This document shows positions 35,551 to 44,143 of a stretch of DNA of 64,000 bases, in pieces. Origin of the DNA: Saccharibacillus sp. CPCC 101409 (GTDB lineage: Bacteria; Bacillota; Bacilli; Paenibacillales; Paenibacillaceae); the NCBI RefSeq assembly GCF_030518235.1, contig NZ_JAULSA010000004.1:425464-489463 (forward strand), written 5' to 3'. Numbering within the stretch: the first letter of the stretch is position 1; the number at the start of each line of letters is the position of its first letter. The position numbers and the translations under genes were made by a program. The notes under the pieces are model-generated. The model did no database searches. It was given only the letters and a program-made list of their open reading frames with translations, and was not told where the DNA came from.

Positions 35551-36090
35551 TCAATCCGTTCCCTGCCGAGTATCGCGCGTGCCCGGCTCCGTCCGATACT
35601 GAATCAACCGCTCCGTCTTCCCCATGTACTCCTCGCTGCCGCTGCGGCCGACTTCTTCGAACCCGATGCTCTCCAGCATCCGCCGGCTTCGAAGATTCGA
35701 TTCGTGCGTTTCCGCGGTAAAAAAGTCCAGTTGGCATTCGCTGCGTCCGTAGTCCAGCATCAGCAGTGCGGCCTGCCGGCCGGCGCCCCGGCCCCAGACT
35801 CCGCTGTCGCCGATCGCAATTCCCAGCTCGGCCGAGCCGCCGCCGATTCCCGCCAGATCGGCGTAGCCGATCAAGCGGCCGCCTCGTTCGATGCCCAGGC
35901 GGACGAAGTCGGCTTTGCCGCTGCGTACCACGGATTCCCACCAGCGGCGAAGCTCCTCGGGATCGCGATTCGTTCCCCACTCGTTCGCTTCGCAGAATGC
36001 TTCGTCCCGGCTCCAGCGCAGCACGGTTTCGTAATCGTCCATCGTCAACGCCCTTAATGCGATCGAAGCTTCGTCCCTCACGCTCATCAT
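35551..36090 (-). CDS. GNAT acetyltransferase, RimJ/RimL type
   Basis: About 179 residues. IALRALTMDDYETVLRWSRD starts the domain and GDSGVWGRGAGRQAALLMLDY contains the acetyl-CoA loop (RGAGRQA); ESNLRSRRMLESIGFEEVG closes it. Start ambiguous: two ATGs (36090, 36087) lie close to GGAGG and a GTG (36081) is 10 nt away. Between the GyrI-like and DinB genes in the operon. Confidence 0.85.
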   Translation of the reverse strand: MMSVRDEASIALRALTMDDYETVLRWSRDEAFCEANEWGTNRDPEELRRWWESVVRSGKADFVRLGIERGGRLIGYADLAGIGGGSAELGIAIGDSGVWGRGAGRQAALLMLDYGRSECQLDFFTAETHESNLRSRRMLESIGFEEVGRSGSEEYMGKTERLIQYRTEPGTRDTRQGTD

Positions 36091-36115
36091 TCCTCCTCCG
36101 GCAAAGTAGCCCTCC

Positions 36116-36523
36116 CTACCGCTTCTCCACCGGGAACCGCAGCACCGTTTTAAGTCTGGCCGGCTCCGTCTTTCGCGGATCGGACAGGTAGATTTCGCAG
36201 TGCGTCGGACTGGAGCGAATCCACCCGGTTTCCCGGCAAAAATCCTCCATCCGCGCGAAGCTGGCCGGCTCGTCGTCGAAGCTGCCGGTGTGCATCATCT
36301 GACAGCTCGGCCCGTCCGGCACGCTTTCGCTTTTGACCGACATTTTGACCGCGTAGCTCAGGCTGTACAGGGCTTGCATTTCCAGAACGAATTCGTCCCG
36401 GTTGGGGTCTCCTTCGCCGTCGAGCATCAGAAAAGGGATAGCGGGCACATCGACGATCTCCGGCTGCTCCTTCGGCTGATACAGCGCTTTGAAGTCCTTT
36501 TTGTAATCCACCTGCCGCTCCAT
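36116..36523 (-). CDS. GyrI-like small-molecule-binding protein
   Basis: 135 residues, ATG 36523 behind AAAGGAG. Starts VDYKKDFKALYQPKEQPEIV and holds the GyrI-like pattern FLMLDGEGDPN and HCEIYLSDPRKTEPARLKTVL. Such single-domain proteins bind small molecules or, in related members, gyrase. First gene of the four-gene operon. Confidence 0.8.
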   Translation of the reverse strand: MERQVDYKKDFKALYQPKEQPEIVDVPAIPFLMLDGEGDPNRDEFVLEMQALYSLSYAVKMSVKSESVPDGPSCQMMHTGSFDDEPASFARMEDFCRETGWIRSSPTHCEIYLSDPRKTEPARLKTVLRFPVEKR

Positions 36524-36604
36524 AACGATCCTCTCCTTTCGAAAATGAAAAGAAAAGCCGCAAGGCTTGTTCTCCCCCGAAGCTCCGCGTACATCCGTGC
36601 CTGT

Positions 36605-36970
36605 TTATCCCGCGCGTTCGATTCCTTCTCTTCCTCCGGCGGCCCGGGCTGCTTCCGGCGTCGCATACGCGCGCCCCGCTTGGATCTGTTTGCGCAGATA
36701 AGCGTCGTAGATAAACGTGCCCGCCGGAAGAAAGCCCAGCAGCACGGCCGACAGCAGCATTTTGAACGACCAGCGCAGCCTGCCGTAAGCATGCAGGGCG
36801 GCGATCAGATACAGCGGAAACAAGATCCCGTGGATCATGCCCGAGATTCGAACCGCGTCCCCGCTGTCGGCCATATATTTGAGCGGCATGGCGACAAACA
36901 GCAGAAATAAAAACGAAATCCCTTCCAGATAACCGGCGAGCCTGAACCTTCCGAGCACCGTTTTCAGCAT
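36605..36970 (-). CDS. DUF3817 integral membrane protein
   Basis: 121 residues, ATG 36970 behind AAGGGAG. Three hydrophobic helices; RLAGYLEGISFLFLLFVAMP, then HGILFPLYLIAALH and FLPAGTFIYDAYL fit the DUF3817 family. Function unknown. Confidence 0.82.
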   Translation of the reverse strand: MLKTVLGRFRLAGYLEGISFLFLLFVAMPLKYMADSGDAVRISGMIHGILFPLYLIAALHAYGRLRWSFKMLLSAVLLGFLPAGTFIYDAYLRKQIQAGRAYATPEAARAAGGREGIERAG

Positions 36971-37075
36971 AATTTCTCCCTTGACGTTTATATAGGATGT
37001 ATACGTTTCATTTTACCGAAAAAGCACGTGCGTTCTCAACTTTTCCGTCTATCAAAAAATTTTTGGCCGCAGCGC

Positions 37076-37106
37076 TTGACTTAAACCATGGTTTAAGTCC
37101 TATGAT
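37076..37106 (+). promoter_or_regulatory. MerR-type promoter with 20-bp palindrome
   Basis: -35 TTGACT (37076-37081) and -10 TATGAT (37101-37106) are separated by 19 bp. ACTTAAACCATGGTTTAAGT (37079-37098) is a perfect dyad filling the spacer, as in MerR operators. Confidence 0.85.
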
Positions 37107-37148
37107 GAATTTGTCGACAGTAACCGCTAGGATTTGGAGGCCTCCACC

Positions 37149-37538
37149 ATGAACTATTTTTCGATCAGCGAAGCCGCGGCGCAGTTCGGGGTTCCGGAAT
37201 CGACGCTGCGCTATTATGAGAAAAAAGGCTTGATCCCCCTGCTTGAACGCGACGAAGCGGGACGCCGGATGTTCTCGGAATTTCATATGATCCTGCTGAA
37301 AGTCGTGATGAATCTCAAACGCACCAACATGCCGCTCGGCTCGATCCGGCAGTATGTCAACTGGGTCGTCGAAGGCGACGGCACCACGCGGCAAAGGCTC
37401 GATATGATGCTTAAACACCGGCAGAACGTGCTGTACGAGATTTCGGTGATGCACGAAGCGCTCGACGGAATCAATATCAAGATCGCCACTTATGAAGAAC
37501 GCGTGCAGAGACAGTCTTTGCAGCAGGTTTCCAAATAA
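37149..37538 (+). CDS. MerR family regulator
   Basis: 129 residues from ATG 37149 with GGAGG 8 nt upstream. YFSISEAAAQFGVPESTLRYYEKKGLIP is the winged HTH; helix KVVMNLKRTNMPLGSIRQYVNW follows. It precedes an SDR gene by 28 bp and is preceded by a 19-bp-spacer promoter, so it probably controls both genes. Confidence 0.9.
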   Translation: MNYFSISEAAAQFGVPESTLRYYEKKGLIPLLERDEAGRRMFSEFHMILLKVVMNLKRTNMPLGSIRQYVNWVVEGDGTTRQRLDMMLKHRQNVLYEISVMHEALDGINIKIATYEERVQRQSLQQVSK

Positions 37539-37566
37539 AATAACCTAACAGAAAAGAGGAACTGCA

Positions 37567-38328
37567 ATGAAACTGACAGGAAACACGATCTTGATCACCG
37601 GCGGAGGCTCGGGAATCGGACTGGCTTTTGCGGAACGCTTTTTACAACTGGGCAATACGGTCATCGTCTGCGGACGGCGCGAGCATGTGCTGGAAGCAGC
37701 CAAAGAGCAGCATCCCGGACTAATCTCGCGGGTCGCCGATCTGGACACCGCGGAAGGACGCATCGGGCTGTTCGACTGGGTAACGACGAATTATCCGGAC
37801 ATCAACGTGCTGATCAATAACGCCGGCATCCAGCAGCGGTTCAGCATACTGAAAGCCGACGCGAGAAACAACTGGGAAGAATTGAGCCGTGAAATTACGA
37901 CGAATCTCGACGCTCCCGCGCATTTGTCTTTCCTGTTCGCTCCGTACTTTGCGGCCAAGGAAGCTGCGGCGATTCTCAATGTAACTTCCGGCCTGGCCTT
38001 TACGCCGTTCGCGATCGGACCGCTGTATTCGGCAACCAAAGCGGCGCTGCACTCTTTCACGATAAGCCTCAGGCTCCAACTGTCCGAATCGTCGGTCGAA
38101 GTGATCGAAATCGCGCCGCCGGCGGTCAATACCGACCTCGGCGGAGCCGGACTGCATACGCACGGGGAACCGCTGGACGAGTTTACGAACGGCATTTTCG
38201 AAGGACTGGAAGCGGGTCTGCCGGAGGTCGGCTACGGTTCTTCCGTGGACCGCCTGCGCATGTCGCGCGACGATACGGATAAATATGCGGCGCAGATGTA
38301 TGAGACGATGAAGAGTTATATCCAGTAA
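37567..38328 (+). CDS. short-chain dehydrogenase/reductase (DltE-like)
   Basis: 253 residues, behind AGAGGAACTG. Classical SDR with T11GGGSGIG18 for NAD(P), NNAG at 84-87, S141, Y154 and K158 (YSATK). The C-terminus is regular in length. Second gene of the MerR unit. Substrate unknown. Confidence 0.9.
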   Translation: MKLTGNTILITGGGSGIGLAFAERFLQLGNTVIVCGRREHVLEAAKEQHPGLISRVADLDTAEGRIGLFDWVTTNYPDINVLINNAGIQQRFSILKADARNNWEELSREITTNLDAPAHLSFLFAPYFAAKEAAAILNVTSGLAFTPFAIGPLYSATKAALHSFTISLRLQLSESSVEVIEIAPPAVNTDLGGAGLHTHGEPLDEFTNGIFEGLEAGLPEVGYGSSVDRLRMSRDDTDKYAAQMYETMKSYIQ

Positions 38329-38374
38329 CGGGCGTCCCGCAAGCTTAGCCTAGACTTCGCTCCATGCAAACCCA

Positions 38375-38407
38375 AACAGACCGCTCTCGTTGAGAGACGG
38401 TCTGTTT
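38375..38407. terminator. bidirectional terminator
   Basis: AACAGACCG pairs with CGGTCTGTT with internal TCTC/GAGA; located between the convergent SDR and TetR genes. Confidence 0.7.
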
Positions 38408-38437
38408 GGCCGATTGTGCGCTGTGCCTCCAGCCGGT

Positions 38438-39097
38438 TCAGCACTGCTGCCGCGCGTACACGCCGTCGAGATAATAGGCCATGGCTTGAAGCGAATTTTG
38501 GGCAAAATCCACTCGGAATCCGTCCATCTTGTGCTCCGTTACAACCTGCTGCATCGCCTCCGGCATACTGGCCGCGTTCGCATACCCGACCATAATCGCG
38601 CTTTGCGCCTGAAGCAGCTCGTAATACGCTTCCGCCTCGATGCCTTCCACCCGTTCGGTCAGCAGGCCGACGATCTTCTCCAACAACCGAAACAATCCCA
38701 GGCTTACTTTCAGCGTCGTTTCGTAATCGATATTCTTCTCCAGCACCGTGCTCTTGATCGCAATCAGCCGGATCAGCACGGAGTCCAGATCCAGGATGCT
38801 TTCCATCTCTTTGAGAAAAAAACGTTTGAATTCGGCATAAGTCATCGACTTTACCGGAAGCAGCAGACGCTCGAAATCCGCGAATCGCTTCTCGTACTCC
38901 AGGAACATGATCTCCATAAAAAGCGTTTCTTTGGTGCTGTAGTAGTAAAACATCGTGCCTTTCGACACCTTCGCCGCCCGGGCAATATCGCTCATCTTGA
39001 TCTCTTCGAACGTCCCCCGCTTATACAAATCAAGCGCCGCGTCCAGAATCAACCTCGCTTTTTCCGCTTTCGCGCTGTCCGTCATCGCTCTCTTCAC
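38438..39097 (-). CDS. TetR family regulator
   Basis: 219 residues from GTG 39097 with GGGGGGA upstream. HTH at about 10-55: ARLILDAALDLYKRG, MSDIARAAKVSKGTMFYYYSTKETLF. The C-terminal ligand domain is helical. A 15-bp palindrome (39127-39141) upstream matches operators before the SDR at 39203-40024, hence it likely regulates itself and that gene. Confidence 0.9.
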   Translation of the reverse strand: MKRAMTDSAKAEKARLILDAALDLYKRGTFEEIKMSDIARAAKVSKGTMFYYYSTKETLFMEIMFLEYEKRFADFERLLLPVKSMTYAEFKRFFLKEMESILDLDSVLIRLIAIKSTVLEKNIDYETTLKVSLGLFRLLEKIVGLLTERVEGIEAEAYYELLQAQSAIMVGYANAASMPEAMQQVVTEHKMDGFRVDFAQNSLQAMAYYLDGVYARQQC

Positions 39098-39126
39098 GTC
39101 GTCCCCCCGCTCTGCATCATCCGTGT

Positions 39127-39141
39127 TTGACCTAAGGTCAA
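39127..39141. promoter_or_regulatory. TetR operator, autoregulatory
   Basis: TTGACCTAAGGTCAA is a perfect palindrome just upstream of the TetR gene; the core TGACCTAAGGTCA recurs in variants upstream of the SDR gene. Confidence 0.7.
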
Positions 39142-39202
39142 TGGTATGGAAGGACAACCGGATTGTCAATGCGGTTCACGGCTCGGATTTGGAGCTTGGG
39201 CG

Positions 39203-40024
39203 TTACTTCACCATGCCCATAATGACCCGGTCCATCGCTTTGTCGCTGAGCAGCCGTGCCATGGCAACCGACGGTTTCGCCATTTTCCCGACCGCGTATC
39301 GCGTTCTGGGCTTCTCCGACCGGATCGCTTTGACCACCGCGTCCGCTACGACCGACGGAGGCGACGCGGCGCCGGGTTTGTACGACGATCGATGCAGGTT
39401 CGACAGCGCCTGGGCCTGCTTGCGGTACGGCCCGTTTCCCGAATTGCGCAGCAGCGGCGATCCCGAAACCTGGGCGAATTCCGTATCGATGGAACCCGGT
39501 TCAATCACGACCACGTCGATTCCGAACGGCTTCACTTCCACTCTCAAGCAGTCCGACCACCCTTCCAGCGCGTGCTTGCTCGCATGGTACCAGCCTCCCA
39601 GCGGAGAGTGCATTTTCCCGGCGACGGACGAGGTGCTGATGATCTTCCCGCTTCCCTGCTTGCGCATATGGGGCAGCACCAGCCGCGTAATCTCCGCCAG
39701 ACCGAACAGATTCACTTCGAATTGATACCTGGCATCTTCCAGACTCACTTCTTCGATACTTCCATATAATGCGAAACCCGCATTGTTGAACAGCACGTCG
39801 ATCCGCCCCTGCTCCCCGATGACTTTTGCCGCGCACGCTTCGATATCCTCCTGCCTGGAAATGTCCATCTGCACCGCGATTGCGCCAAGCTCCTGAAGAT
39901 CCCGCATAGATTCGAGCCGTCTCGCCGCCGTGTACACAATGTATCCTTCGGCCAACAATTTCTTCGCCGTTTCTTTGCCGATTCCTGCCGACGCTCCCGT
40001 GATTAACACGACTTTTCCGCTCAA
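39203..40024 (-). CDS. short-chain dehydrogenase/reductase
   Basis: 273 residues from TTG 40024, 8 nt after GGAGG; the GTG 40033 overlaps the site. SDR motifs: TGASAGIGKETA, NNAG at about 80-83, catalytic Ser in STSSVAGK, Y146 and K150 (YHASK). It lies behind three TGAC-N5-GTC(A/G) boxes, so probably repressed by the adjacent TetR. Substrate unknown. Confidence 0.9.
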   Translation of the reverse strand: MSGKVVLITGASAGIGKETAKKLLAEGYIVYTAARRLESMRDLQELGAIAVQMDISRQEDIEACAAKVIGEQGRIDVLFNNAGFALYGSIEEVSLEDARYQFEVNLFGLAEITRLVLPHMRKQGSGKIISTSSVAGKMHSPLGGWYHASKHALEGWSDCLRVEVKPFGIDVVVIEPGSIDTEFAQVSGSPLLRNSGNGPYRKQAQALSNLHRSSYKPGAASPPSVVADAVVKAIRSEKPRTRYAVGKMAKPSVAMARLLSDKAMDRVIMGMVK

Positions 40025-40079
40025 TCCAAGCACCTCCGCTTTGTGATGAATGTGTAATAAATAGATATTGCATTATAAT

Positions 40080-40127
40080 TGACCTAAAGTCATTGACTTA
40101 AAGTCGATAATAGATGACCCGGAGTCA
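40080..40127. promoter_or_regulatory. three TetR half-site dyads upstream of SDR
   Basis: TGACCTAAAGTCA (40080-40092), TGACTTAAAGTCG (40094-40106) and TGACCCGGAGTCA (40115-40127), all variants of the dyad before the TetR gene; centres are 14 and 21 bp apart. Confidence 0.68.
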
Positions 40128-40269
40128 TTTGTCAACAAAACGTGTAGCTTTGGAAGAGAAAAAGCAGAAACGGCATTGAACGCGGAGTACAAAAAAACGC
40201 TGCTCCCGTTGGCTGAATTGCCGGAGAGAAGCGCGTTTTGGCGTTTTATAAAAGTAGATTTGAAAACTG

Positions 40270-40623
40270 TTACGATAGATGAGCGAGAATATTCACAAGT
40301 CTGCCGAACGGATCGCGGACGAAAAAGCGCCGGACTCCCCAGGGCTCGTCAACCGGCCCGTATACGACTTCGAACCCGGCGTCCGTCATCTTTTTATAAC
40401 AGGCTTCGAGTTCGTCCACTTCGATAGACAAATCCGGCGTCGGCGTATCCGATCCTCCCTGCGAAGCGAAACTGATCTGGATGCTCATCGATTCGTCCGA
40501 GCCGTAAGTTGCGATCCAGCCGTGATCCATCAGCAGATCGAGCCCGAGCACGTCGTGGTAAAAAACTTTGGCAGCGGCAATATCCGGGGTATCGATATTT
40601 GCGACGATTCGTTTGATCTTCAT
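40270..40623 (-). CDS. VOC family protein
   Basis: 117 residues, ATG 40623 behind GGGAGG. IKRIVANIDTPDIAAAKVFYHDVLGLDL and FFVRDPFGRLVNIL are the VOC end motifs; SDTPTPDLSIEVDELEACYKK in the middle. Single-domain, cytosolic. Ligand unknown. Confidence 0.85.
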   Translation of the reverse strand: MKIKRIVANIDTPDIAAAKVFYHDVLGLDLLMDHGWIATYGSDESMSIQISFASQGGSDTPTPDLSIEVDELEACYKKMTDAGFEVVYGPVDEPWGVRRFFVRDPFGRLVNILAHLS

Positions 40624-40753
40624 GCCAAGCGCCTCCCGATCGGGTATTTGTCACCATGGATAGAATCTATTTATATCGCAGCAAAAAAAGGAATATAAAA
40701 TACGATAAAGAAATAAAGGGAAACCACTATTTTTAAAAAAAGGAGCATATCCA

Positions 40754-41182
40754 ATGACTCGCATCAAATTGGGCAGCCTGCTGCTGTGTCTAATCCTCGT
40801 ATTGGCCGGCTGCGGACAGCCTTCTTCTCTGCTGACCGAGGTCAAAGAAAAGAATTTGAACAAAGACATCCTTTCGTTTATCGAGCAGACGGACGCCGAC
40901 AGCGGGCTTTATTTATTTTCAAGAGCAGGCGAAACCTCGTACATCATCTGCAACAATAAGCATGTCGTGCAGGGCGAACAAGCGGTTTATATCGAATCCG
41001 TCGACGGCGTCGTCAAAAACAGGGAATTGGAAGTTCGTATAGAGGAAGGGTACACCGAAGATTACGACGACGAGAGGCTGGGCAAGCTCAGAGTGTTCAA
41101 GATTAACGACGGAGCAGATTTCGATTCGATTCGGATGTTGAAAAATCAAAAAGATACTCCGTTCGACGTAGTCGGCGGATAG
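40754..41182 (+). CDS. hypothetical lipoprotein
   Basis: 142 residues, ATG 40754 behind AAAGGAG. Type II signal peptide with lipobox LAGC, lipidated C20. Mature part acidic (EEGYTEDYDDERLGKLRVF); no family recognised. Convergent with the dihydrofolate-reductase-family gene. Confidence 0.75.
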   Translation: MTRIKLGSLLLCLILVLAGCGQPSSLLTEVKEKNLNKDILSFIEQTDADSGLYLFSRAGETSYIICNNKHVVQGEQAVYIESVDGVVKNRELEVRIEEGYTEDYDDERLGKLRVFKINDGADFDSIRMLKNQKDTPFDVVGG

Positions 41183-41189
41183 AAGAATA

Positions 41190-41753
41190 TTATTCGGGCC
41201 GAGCCGCCGATACCGAGAAAAACAGATCCGTGCGCTCACCCGTTTCGATCACTCTCGTTTTGCGCAGCTCGATGTCCAGGTCCGCAAGCCCGTCGAACAG
41301 CCGAAGCCCCTCGCCCAGCAGCACGGGTATAATCCCGATTTGCAGCTCGTCCACAAGGCCTGCCCGCAGCAGCTGCATGCCGAGCTTCGTACCGCCCACT
41401 ACCGTTACTTCTTTGTCTCCGGCCGCCTGCTTCGCCAGTGCAACCGCGGCTTTCGCGCCGTCCACAAAAGTAATACTGAGCCTGTCGTTCTCCTGCGGTT
41501 TGTTATTCGGGATCCGGCTCGTGACGACAAAGATCGGCACCTGGAACTCGTAATCGACCGCGTAAGAATCCGGAGGCGCCATATCGAACGTTGTGCGTCC
41601 CATGATCACGGCTCCGGTAGCGAAAACCGCCTCCCGCATCAATTCGCTTTCGCCAAGCTCCTGCATATCCGGGTACAGCGCCGACATTCTTCCTTCTGCA
41701 TCGTTCACGAATCCGTCCAGCGACATCGTCATTCCGAATACGACTTTGGTCAT
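41190..41753 (-). CDS. dihydrofolate reductase family (RibD C-terminal-like) protein
   Basis: 187 residues, ATG 41753 behind AAAGGA. VFGMTMSLDGFVNDAEG, VIMGRTTFDM, VTVVGGTKLGMQLL and VDELQIGIIPVLLGEG are the DHFR/RibD-C motifs (NADPH site and folding core). Reductase of unknown substrate, frequent in Paenibacillaceae. Confidence 0.9.
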   Translation of the reverse strand: MTKVVFGMTMSLDGFVNDAEGRMSALYPDMQELGESELMREAVFATGAVIMGRTTFDMAPPDSYAVDYEFQVPIFVVTSRIPNNKPQENDRLSITFVDGAKAAVALAKQAAGDKEVTVVGGTKLGMQLLRAGLVDELQIGIIPVLLGEGLRLFDGLADLDIELRKTRVIETGERTDLFFSVSAARPE

Positions 41754-41781
41754 GCGGATCGCGTCCTTTCGAAAATAGAGA

Positions 41782-42168
41782 TTAGAGGTTTAAACGTTTT
41801 GTCAGTTCCGCTTCGGTCAGATGCCGGGTCAGCCGATCCAGTTCTTCCGAAGCAAACCAATCCCGCTCAAGCCCTGGATCGCTGCCGTACTTCACTACAT
41901 GCGTTACAGCTAGAGGCGGCATATAAATATTGTGAGGCTTCATCGGCTGGACATGAATGCTCTCCCCCTCCTCGATCAAACGCAAATTAAGTCCACCCGC
42001 ATCCGTAAGCTCCGCGTAAGCGATCCAACCTTTTTCCACAATATAAATTTCCCGCACACCCTGATGATAATGACTGTTCTGCCAGGCTCCGTCTTCCGCG
42101 CTCTCCGTTCGAATATAAGAGCTGCCGTCGGAAGCGGCCAGCCGAAATCTTTTCTCCCCGTTTTCCAT
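41782..42168 (-). CDS. cupin domain protein
   Basis: 128 residues, ATG 42168 with only a distant GGAGA. The beta-barrel has HYHQGVREIYIVEKGWIAYAEL and PMKPHNIYMPP with metal-type His residues. Small single-domain cupins bind a metal and small molecule; role unknown. Divergent from the ABC operon. Confidence 0.78.
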   Translation of the reverse strand: MENGEKRFRLAASDGSSYIRTESAEDGAWQNSHYHQGVREIYIVEKGWIAYAELTDAGGLNLRLIEEGESIHVQPMKPHNIYMPPLAVTHVVKYGSDPGLERDWFASEELDRLTRHLTEAELTKRLNL

Positions 42169-42249
42169 CTCGTGATGTTATGTCTCCATTATAATAACAG
42201 GAACTTACGTTCGCAATAACTTTATTCATCGGTGTTCTTTTTTCTTCGA

Positions 42250-42278
42250 TTGACACTTTTAAGGTTCCGCTATATGAT
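42250..42278 (+). promoter_or_regulatory. sigma-A promoter of the ABC/TetR operon
   Basis: TTGACA (42250-42255), 17-bp spacer, TATGAT (42273-42278). Confidence 0.8.
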
Positions 42279-42289
42279 GGCTGTAAATG

Positions 42290-42303
42290 AGTGAGTACTC
42301 ACT
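42290..42303. promoter_or_regulatory. TetR operator over the ABC transcription start
   Basis: AGTGAGTACTCACT is a perfect 14-bp palindrome just downstream of the promoter, placed to block transcription. Likely bound by the TetR encoded at the end of the operon. Confidence 0.72.
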
Positions 42304-42331
42304 TTTAATTAAAAGACTTTGGAGGTGCTTC

Positions 42332-43066
42332 ATGGCAATCTCTAACGATATTTGTCTGCGGGCAAGCGGCGTCGGGCGAAGTTTCGGGGGCAGGAAAGTG
42401 CTGCGTGACATCAGTCTCGAAGTGGAAAAGGCCGAGATCTTCGGACTGCTCGGGCCGTCGGGTGCGGGCAAAACGACGCTGGTCAAACTGCTGGCGGGCA
42501 TCGACGAAGCTTCGGCCGGGCATGTCGAGCTGTTGGGAACGAAGCTGCCCAAATTGTCGATGCTCAAACGCATCGGCTATATGGCGCAGTCGGACGCGCT
42601 GTATATGGAATTATCCGCGAGCGAGAACCTGAAATTTTTTGGAAAATTGATGGGACTCAAAGGCGAACCGCTCAAGCGGAGAATGCAGCATGTGGTCGAT
42701 CTGGTCGGTCTGGGCGAGCATCTGCGCAAGCCCGTTTCTTCTTATTCGGGCGGCATGAAGAGACGATTGTCGCTTGCGATCGCGCTGATCCACGAACCGG
42801 AAGTGCTGATCCTCGACGAGCCGACCGTCGGTATCGACCCGGTCATGCGGCAGTCGATCTGGGACGAGCTGCGGGAGATCAGCGCGGGAGGCGCGACGAT
42901 CATCGTGACCACCCACGTGATGGACGAAGCGGAGAAGTGCCATCGGCTCGGCATGGTGCGGGATGGCCGCCTGATTGCGGTCGGCACGCCGGACGGCCTC
43001 AAACAAGATACCGGCAGCGATACGATCGAACAAGCTTTTCTTTACTACGGAGGTGTCCGCTCATGA
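42332..43066 (+). CDS. ABC transporter ATP-binding protein
   Basis: 244 residues from ATG 42332 with GGAGG upstream. Walker A GPSGAGKTT (41-49), signature YSGGMKRRLS, Walker B VLILDEPTVGIDP and H-loop VTTHVMDEAEKC. DRA/NodI-like drug or lipid exporter ATPase. Overlaps the permease gene by 4 nt. Operon with permease and TetR. Confidence 0.92.
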   Translation: MAISNDICLRASGVGRSFGGRKVLRDISLEVEKAEIFGLLGPSGAGKTTLVKLLAGIDEASAGHVELLGTKLPKLSMLKRIGYMAQSDALYMELSASENLKFFGKLMGLKGEPLKRRMQHVVDLVGLGEHLRKPVSSYSGGMKRRLSLAIALIHEPEVLILDEPTVGIDPVMRQSIWDELREISAGGATIIVTTHVMDEAEKCHRLGMVRDGRLIAVGTPDGLKQDTGSDTIEQAFLYYGGVRS

Positions 43067-44115
43067 GAATCCGCGCGCTCGCGTCGCGAATCATCCGGCA
43101 GTTTATCCGCGACAAACGTACTATGGCTCTATTGATTGTCGCTCCGCTGCTCGTTCTGTCCCTGATGTATCTGGTGTTCGACAGCGACGACTATGTCCCG
43201 AAGCTCGGAACGATCGACCTGCCGGACGCAATCGTCCAGCAGTTGGAGAGCGAAAGCGTCGAGCTTCACCGCTACCCGGACGCCGCCGAAGCGGATGCCG
43301 CGCTGGCGGAGCAGGACATCGACGCGTACCTGTCGCTGGACGGCGCGACGCCGCAACTCAAGCTCGAAGGCAGCGATCCGTCCAAGAACCGGGCCGTTCA
43401 GCTCCTCGTTGCCCGCACGTTAAGCGATCTGCCGATGCCCGGCGCAGCGTCCGGAGCAGCCGCGGCGGCGCACGTCGAACCGGCGATCGGCTACCTGCAC
43501 GGCGGCGAGGACATGACTGCTTTCGACAGCCTCGGCCCGATCTTTATCGGCGTATTCGCCTTCTTCTTCGTGTTCCTGATCGCGGGCGTGTCGTTCCTCA
43601 AAGAGCGGACAAGCGGAACGCTGGAACGGCTGCTCGCCACTCCGCTGCGCCGCTGGGAGATTGTGGCCGGCTATATCATCGGGTTTGGCGTGTTCACCGG
43701 AATCCAGGCGATCCTGATCGCGACTTACTGCATCCACGTACTGGGCCTTATGATGGACGGATCGCTGGGCCTGGTGCTGCTGATGACGCTGCTGCTCGCC
43801 GTGACCGCGCTCAGCTTCGGCATGCTGCTGTCCACGCTCGCCAACACGGAGTTCCAGATGATCCAGTTCATTCCGATCGTGATCGTGCCGCAGATCTTCT
43901 TTTCCGGCTTGTTCGATCTGGACACGATGTCACCGTGGATCAGCTGGCTGTCCCATATCATGCCGCTGAAATACGGTTCGGAAGCACTGCGGAATATCAT
44001 GCTGCGCGGCGAAGGCTGGAGCGGAATCGCTCTCGACGTTTATGTGCTGATCGGTATCTCCTTCTTGTTTATGGCCGCAAACGTGCTGGCCCTGAGGAAA
44101 TATCGTAAGATATAA
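43063..44115 (+). CDS. ABC-2 type permease
   Basis: 350 residues from ATG 43063 behind GGAGG. First helix near 20-40 (MALLIVAPLLVLSLMYLVF), a large extracytoplasmic loop, then five helices from about 160 with KERTSGTLERLLATPLRRWEIVAGYI, the ABC-2 signature. Works with the ATPase upstream; likely exports a toxic compound sensed by the TetR. Confidence 0.9.
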   Translation: MRIRALASRIIRQFIRDKRTMALLIVAPLLVLSLMYLVFDSDDYVPKLGTIDLPDAIVQQLESESVELHRYPDAAEADAALAEQDIDAYLSLDGATPQLKLEGSDPSKNRAVQLLVARTLSDLPMPGAASGAAAAAHVEPAIGYLHGGEDMTAFDSLGPIFIGVFAFFFVFLIAGVSFLKERTSGTLERLLATPLRRWEIVAGYIIGFGVFTGIQAILIATYCIHVLGLMMDGSLGLVLLMTLLLAVTALSFGMLLSTLANTEFQMIQFIPIVIVPQIFFSGLFDLDTMSPWISWLSHIMPLKYGSEALRNIMLRGEGWSGIALDVYVLIGISFLFMAANVLALRKYRKI

Positions 44116-44143
44116 GCAGTACAGAATATAAGGATGGTCGATC

